From NCBI RefSeq assembly GCF_900182745.1, contig NZ_FXTY01000007.1, positions 124,001 through 188,000 of the forward strand: 64,000 nt of DNA. Reading direction: 5' to 3'. This DNA comes from Shimia sagamensis. Its GTDB lineage: Bacteria; Pseudomonadota; Alphaproteobacteria; Rhodobacterales; Rhodobacteraceae. The position numbers and the translations under genes were made by a program. Positions 62,178 to 64,000 of this stretch are shown here, piece by piece; positions within the stretch are counted from its first letter, which is position 1, and the number at the start of each line of letters is the position of its first letter. Under the pieces are notes generated by a model, which was given only the letters and a program-made list of their open reading frames with translations, was not told the origin of the DNA and did not search any database.

Positions 62178-62672
62178 TCAACTCTCCTCAAACTGCGCCC
62201 GACACGCCTTGATGCTGTGCAGGCCTTTCATGCTGCCACTCAGGTCCAAGTCCTCGGTTTCCCCCGACCCGCCCTGCACCAACACTGAGGTACGTTTGCC
62301 AAACTCAGAGGCAAACTCCGGGTTGTCAAAAAAGGCGTAACCACCGGGCAGGCCTGCGAAATGTGCCCCAACCGCGTCGCCTTGAAAGCGGCTGTCACCA
62401 AAATCAAACAAGACGCTGCCGGCTTCGCCATCCACCACACCACCAAACGCGGCGTTATAGGCGGCAAAGAAAGCGCCGTTTTGATCCGGAACCACGCCAA
62501 TTTGCACCAAGGTGCCACTTTCAAAGGTCTTTTCCATGTAACAGCCGTTGCCATTTGCGGGGTTGGACCGCACGGTCCAGTCCCCCACCGTGGCAAATTC
62601 CGGATGGGCCTGCGCCGCCACAAAGGTTGGCATCAGCAGGGACAGGCAGAGGCTTAGGCGGAGGTGTGTCAT
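62178..62672 (-). CDS. secreted hypothetical protein
   Basis: A 164-residue protein with a clear signal peptide (MTHLRLSLCLSLLMPTFVAAQA, cleavage near residue 21). The mature part starts HPEFATVGDWTV and contains NGNGCYMEKTFESG and a late CRAQFEES, giving two cysteines that may form a disulfide. VGDWTV resembles the start of invasion-associated locus B domains, but the rest is not clearly alike. GGAGAGAC precedes the ATG at 62670-62672. It lies 14 bases after the AsmA-like gene in the same direction. Confidence 0.8.
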   Translation of the reverse strand: MTHLRLSLCLSLLMPTFVAAQAHPEFATVGDWTVRSNPANGNGCYMEKTFESGTLVQIGVVPDQNGAFFAAYNAAFGGVVDGEAGSVLFDFGDSRFQGDAVGAHFAGLPGGYAFFDNPEFASEFGKRTSVLVQGGSGETEDLDLSGSMKGLHSIKACRAQFEES

Positions 62673-62686
62673 GTCTCTCTCCAGTT

Positions 62687-64000
62687 TTATTCGAGTTGCG
62701 CAATATCAGGCGTACAGGGTTTGCGGGTTTCTGGCATGTGATCTGCACCGTCGGCGCGATGGTGACGCGAGCCGCCGATGTCGAGCTTGAATTTTGGGTC
62801 TGACAGCTTGCCTTGGACCTCAAACGGCCAGGCGCTGCGGGCGAGCGGTTTGCCCACTCGCCGTGGCTCTGCGCGGATGGAGATCGCGTCACGCACCCAA
62901 TCCACCATCCCGCGCACCACCATTTGCACGCTGCGGGTTTCAGCCACAACGGAGTCAAAACTCACTTCGCCGGCATTGATCCGCACCGGGGCTTTCACGC
63001 AAACAATTTCGGTTTGGCCTTCCGAAAACTCCTTGGAAACCAGCCACGGAAAAATGCCAAGGCCAGCGAGCTCCAACAGGCTGGTGGCAATGGCGCCGTC
63101 GCGCATATTAAGAGAGGCATACCCCGCCATGGAATTGGCAAAAGCTTTGCCGGAGGTGATGTTGCCGGTGACGTCAACATTGGCTGAAATCGTGCCACGG
63201 GCGGGGATCTTTATGTCGAGTGCTTTCAGGATTTTGCCAAAGTCCCAGCCGCTTGTGGCGCCCTCGATGCGCACACGTTCTGGGTCTTCGATGGCATCCA
63301 TTGAGGCGGTGACCTTGAAAAACCCAGGGCCATAGTAGAGCTCCAACGGACCCGCTTGGATTTGACCTTCTTTGGCTGTCAGCTCACTGTTCATGGACGA
63401 GGTGCCCGCATCCCCTACAAACTCTGCGATCTCCAAGGTGATCGCCAAATCGGTTTCCGTTAAGATGCGTTTGAGACTGAAGACCTTGTTTTCCTTCTCC
63501 AAAACTAGCGGTTGAATGGGCGGGCGGCCGTCATCTGTCTCGTCTTTCTCGGCGTCTTTGGTGGCCTTCGCAGCTTTGGCACGTTCGCTGAGTTGCACAA
63601 TTATCTTTGCGCCTTCACGCAAGTCGATCAGGCGCATACGCTCGCTTAGAATGGCTCCGCGGATCACGTTAACCTCTTGGCTGAGGTCGAAAGTCATATT
63701 GGAGGAGAGGTCTGTACCATCCGCTTGAAAATCAAACCCAATTTTGGCTTCTTTGGCAGCCCCTTCGAGTGTAAACCCTGTGGCAAGCGTCGACACCCCC
63801 ACCGGTTTGAGGCCCAGCGCGGTCAGGAAAGGTGCGGTTTCGGTGACACCAAACTGAAAGTCCAGCTTCATGCCCGCCAGCTCTTCAATACTGGCGACCA
63901 CCAAATTGGCGTTGAGGGTCCAAAGCTCGGTGTCAACCGTGCGCGCCGCCAATTTGCGCAGGCTCAAAGCCCCGTTTTGATCCTCAATGACAAAGTCAGC
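62687..64000 (-). CDS. AsmA-family envelope protein (N-terminus beyond right edge)
   Basis: The last 438 codons of a longer gene; the frame stays open through base 64000, so its start is outside. AsmA-like features are the repeated beta-rich stretches (TLNANLVVASIEELAG, IPARGTISANVDVTGNITSG) and the C-terminal AsmA_2 block MAGYASLNMRDGAIATSLLELAGLG. Such proteins span the periplasm and may carry lipids between membranes. An inserted Lys/Glu/Asp-rich segment lies in the middle (KAAKATKDAEKDETDDG). The secreted protein gene follows at 14 bases. Confidence 0.85.
   Translation of the reverse strand, partial: ADFVIEDQNGALSLRKLAARTVDTELWTLNANLVVASIEELAGMKLDFQFGVTETAPFLTALGLKPVGVSTLATGFTLEGAAKEAKIGFDFQADGTDLSSNMTFDLSQEVNVIRGAILSERMRLIDLREGAKIIVQLSERAKAAKATKDAEKDETDDGRPPIQPLVLEKENKVFSLKRILTETDLAITLEIAEFVGDAGTSSMNSELTAKEGQIQAGPLELYYGPGFFKVTASMDAIEDPERVRIEGATSGWDFGKILKALDIKIPARGTISANVDVTGNITSGKAFANSMAGYASLNMRDGAIATSLLELAGLGIFPWLVSKEFSEGQTEIVCVKAPVRINAGEVSFDSVVAETRSVQMVVRGMVDWVRDAISIRAEPRRVGKPLARSAWPFEVQGKLSDPKFKLDIGGSRHHRADGADHMPETRKPCTPDIAQLE

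Noticed and set aside
1-64000. CRISPR arrays, insertion sequences, prophage or rRNA
   Set aside because: Read for regular repeats, transposase or integrase motifs and rRNA sequence; none was found.

Overview
The window looks like chromosomal DNA of a marine alphaproteobacterium of the Roseobacter group (Rhodobacteraceae). The grounds are its moderately high GC, the divergent bhcR-bhcABCD cluster, the tandem folD/fhs block, the RTX-Hint secreted protein type, and a nos cluster of clade I type. No phage, insertion sequence, CRISPR array or rRNA was seen. Most of the window is dense, operon-organised metabolic DNA. The taxonomic statement is inference from gene content and not a database result.

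Layout, left to right. (1) 1-2333: glpD (3' end outside the window) divergent from its DeoR-type regulator glpR. (2) 2435-2511: tRNA-Arg(UCU), then a PAS-like orphan. (3) 3329-9106: a purine salvage/degradation block with urate hydroxylase puuD, 5-hydroxyisourate hydrolase uraH, a TSUP exporter, guanine deaminase guaD and an NCS2 purine permease. (4) 9655-15104: a complete beta-hydroxyaspartate cycle (bhcA, bhcB, bhcC, bhcD) with its divergent IclR regulator bhcR; it turns two glyoxylate into oxaloacetate. (5) 15152-17186: gluconokinase and 6-phosphogluconate dehydrogenase. (6) 17247-21103: a tetrahydrofolate C1 operon, fhs - PchB-like chorismate mutase - folD2 - folD1, in which folD2 lacks the catalytic lysine. 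(7) 21287-30835: a MOSC protein, then ftsH, tilS and the full Tol-Pal set (ybgC, tolQ, tolR, tolA, tolB, pal, cpoB). (8) 30903-34589: an MscS channel, a CDGSH/glutamate-synthase fusion and an unknown protein. (9) 34648-38477: sugar and sugar-acid genes (PfkB kinase, D-lyxose isomerase family, SDR, glycerate kinase). (10) 38689-46291: a LysR regulator and a tightly coupled five-gene operon (hydantoinase A and B, FAD amine/amino-acid oxidase, HpcH/HpaI aldolase, uronate-dehydrogenase-like SDR), the best candidate for an undescribed catabolic route. (11) 46295-59167: a nitric/nitrous oxide block with nnrS, a globin-coupled chemoreceptor, a lipid kinase and the operon nosR-Z-D-F-Y-L-X, led by a Cys-rich secreted protein and a perfect FNR/Dnr-type box. 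(12) 59458-64000: an RTX-Hint protein, a secreted unknown and an AsmA-like protein running off the right edge.

How the parts join: purine breakdown, glycolate/glyoxylate assimilation, glycerate phosphorylation and C1-folate chemistry all meet around glyoxylate, glycine and serine. The aldolase in the LysR-controlled operon could feed the same pool. The nos genes give a low-oxygen respiratory option, with signalling genes for NO or O2 close by.
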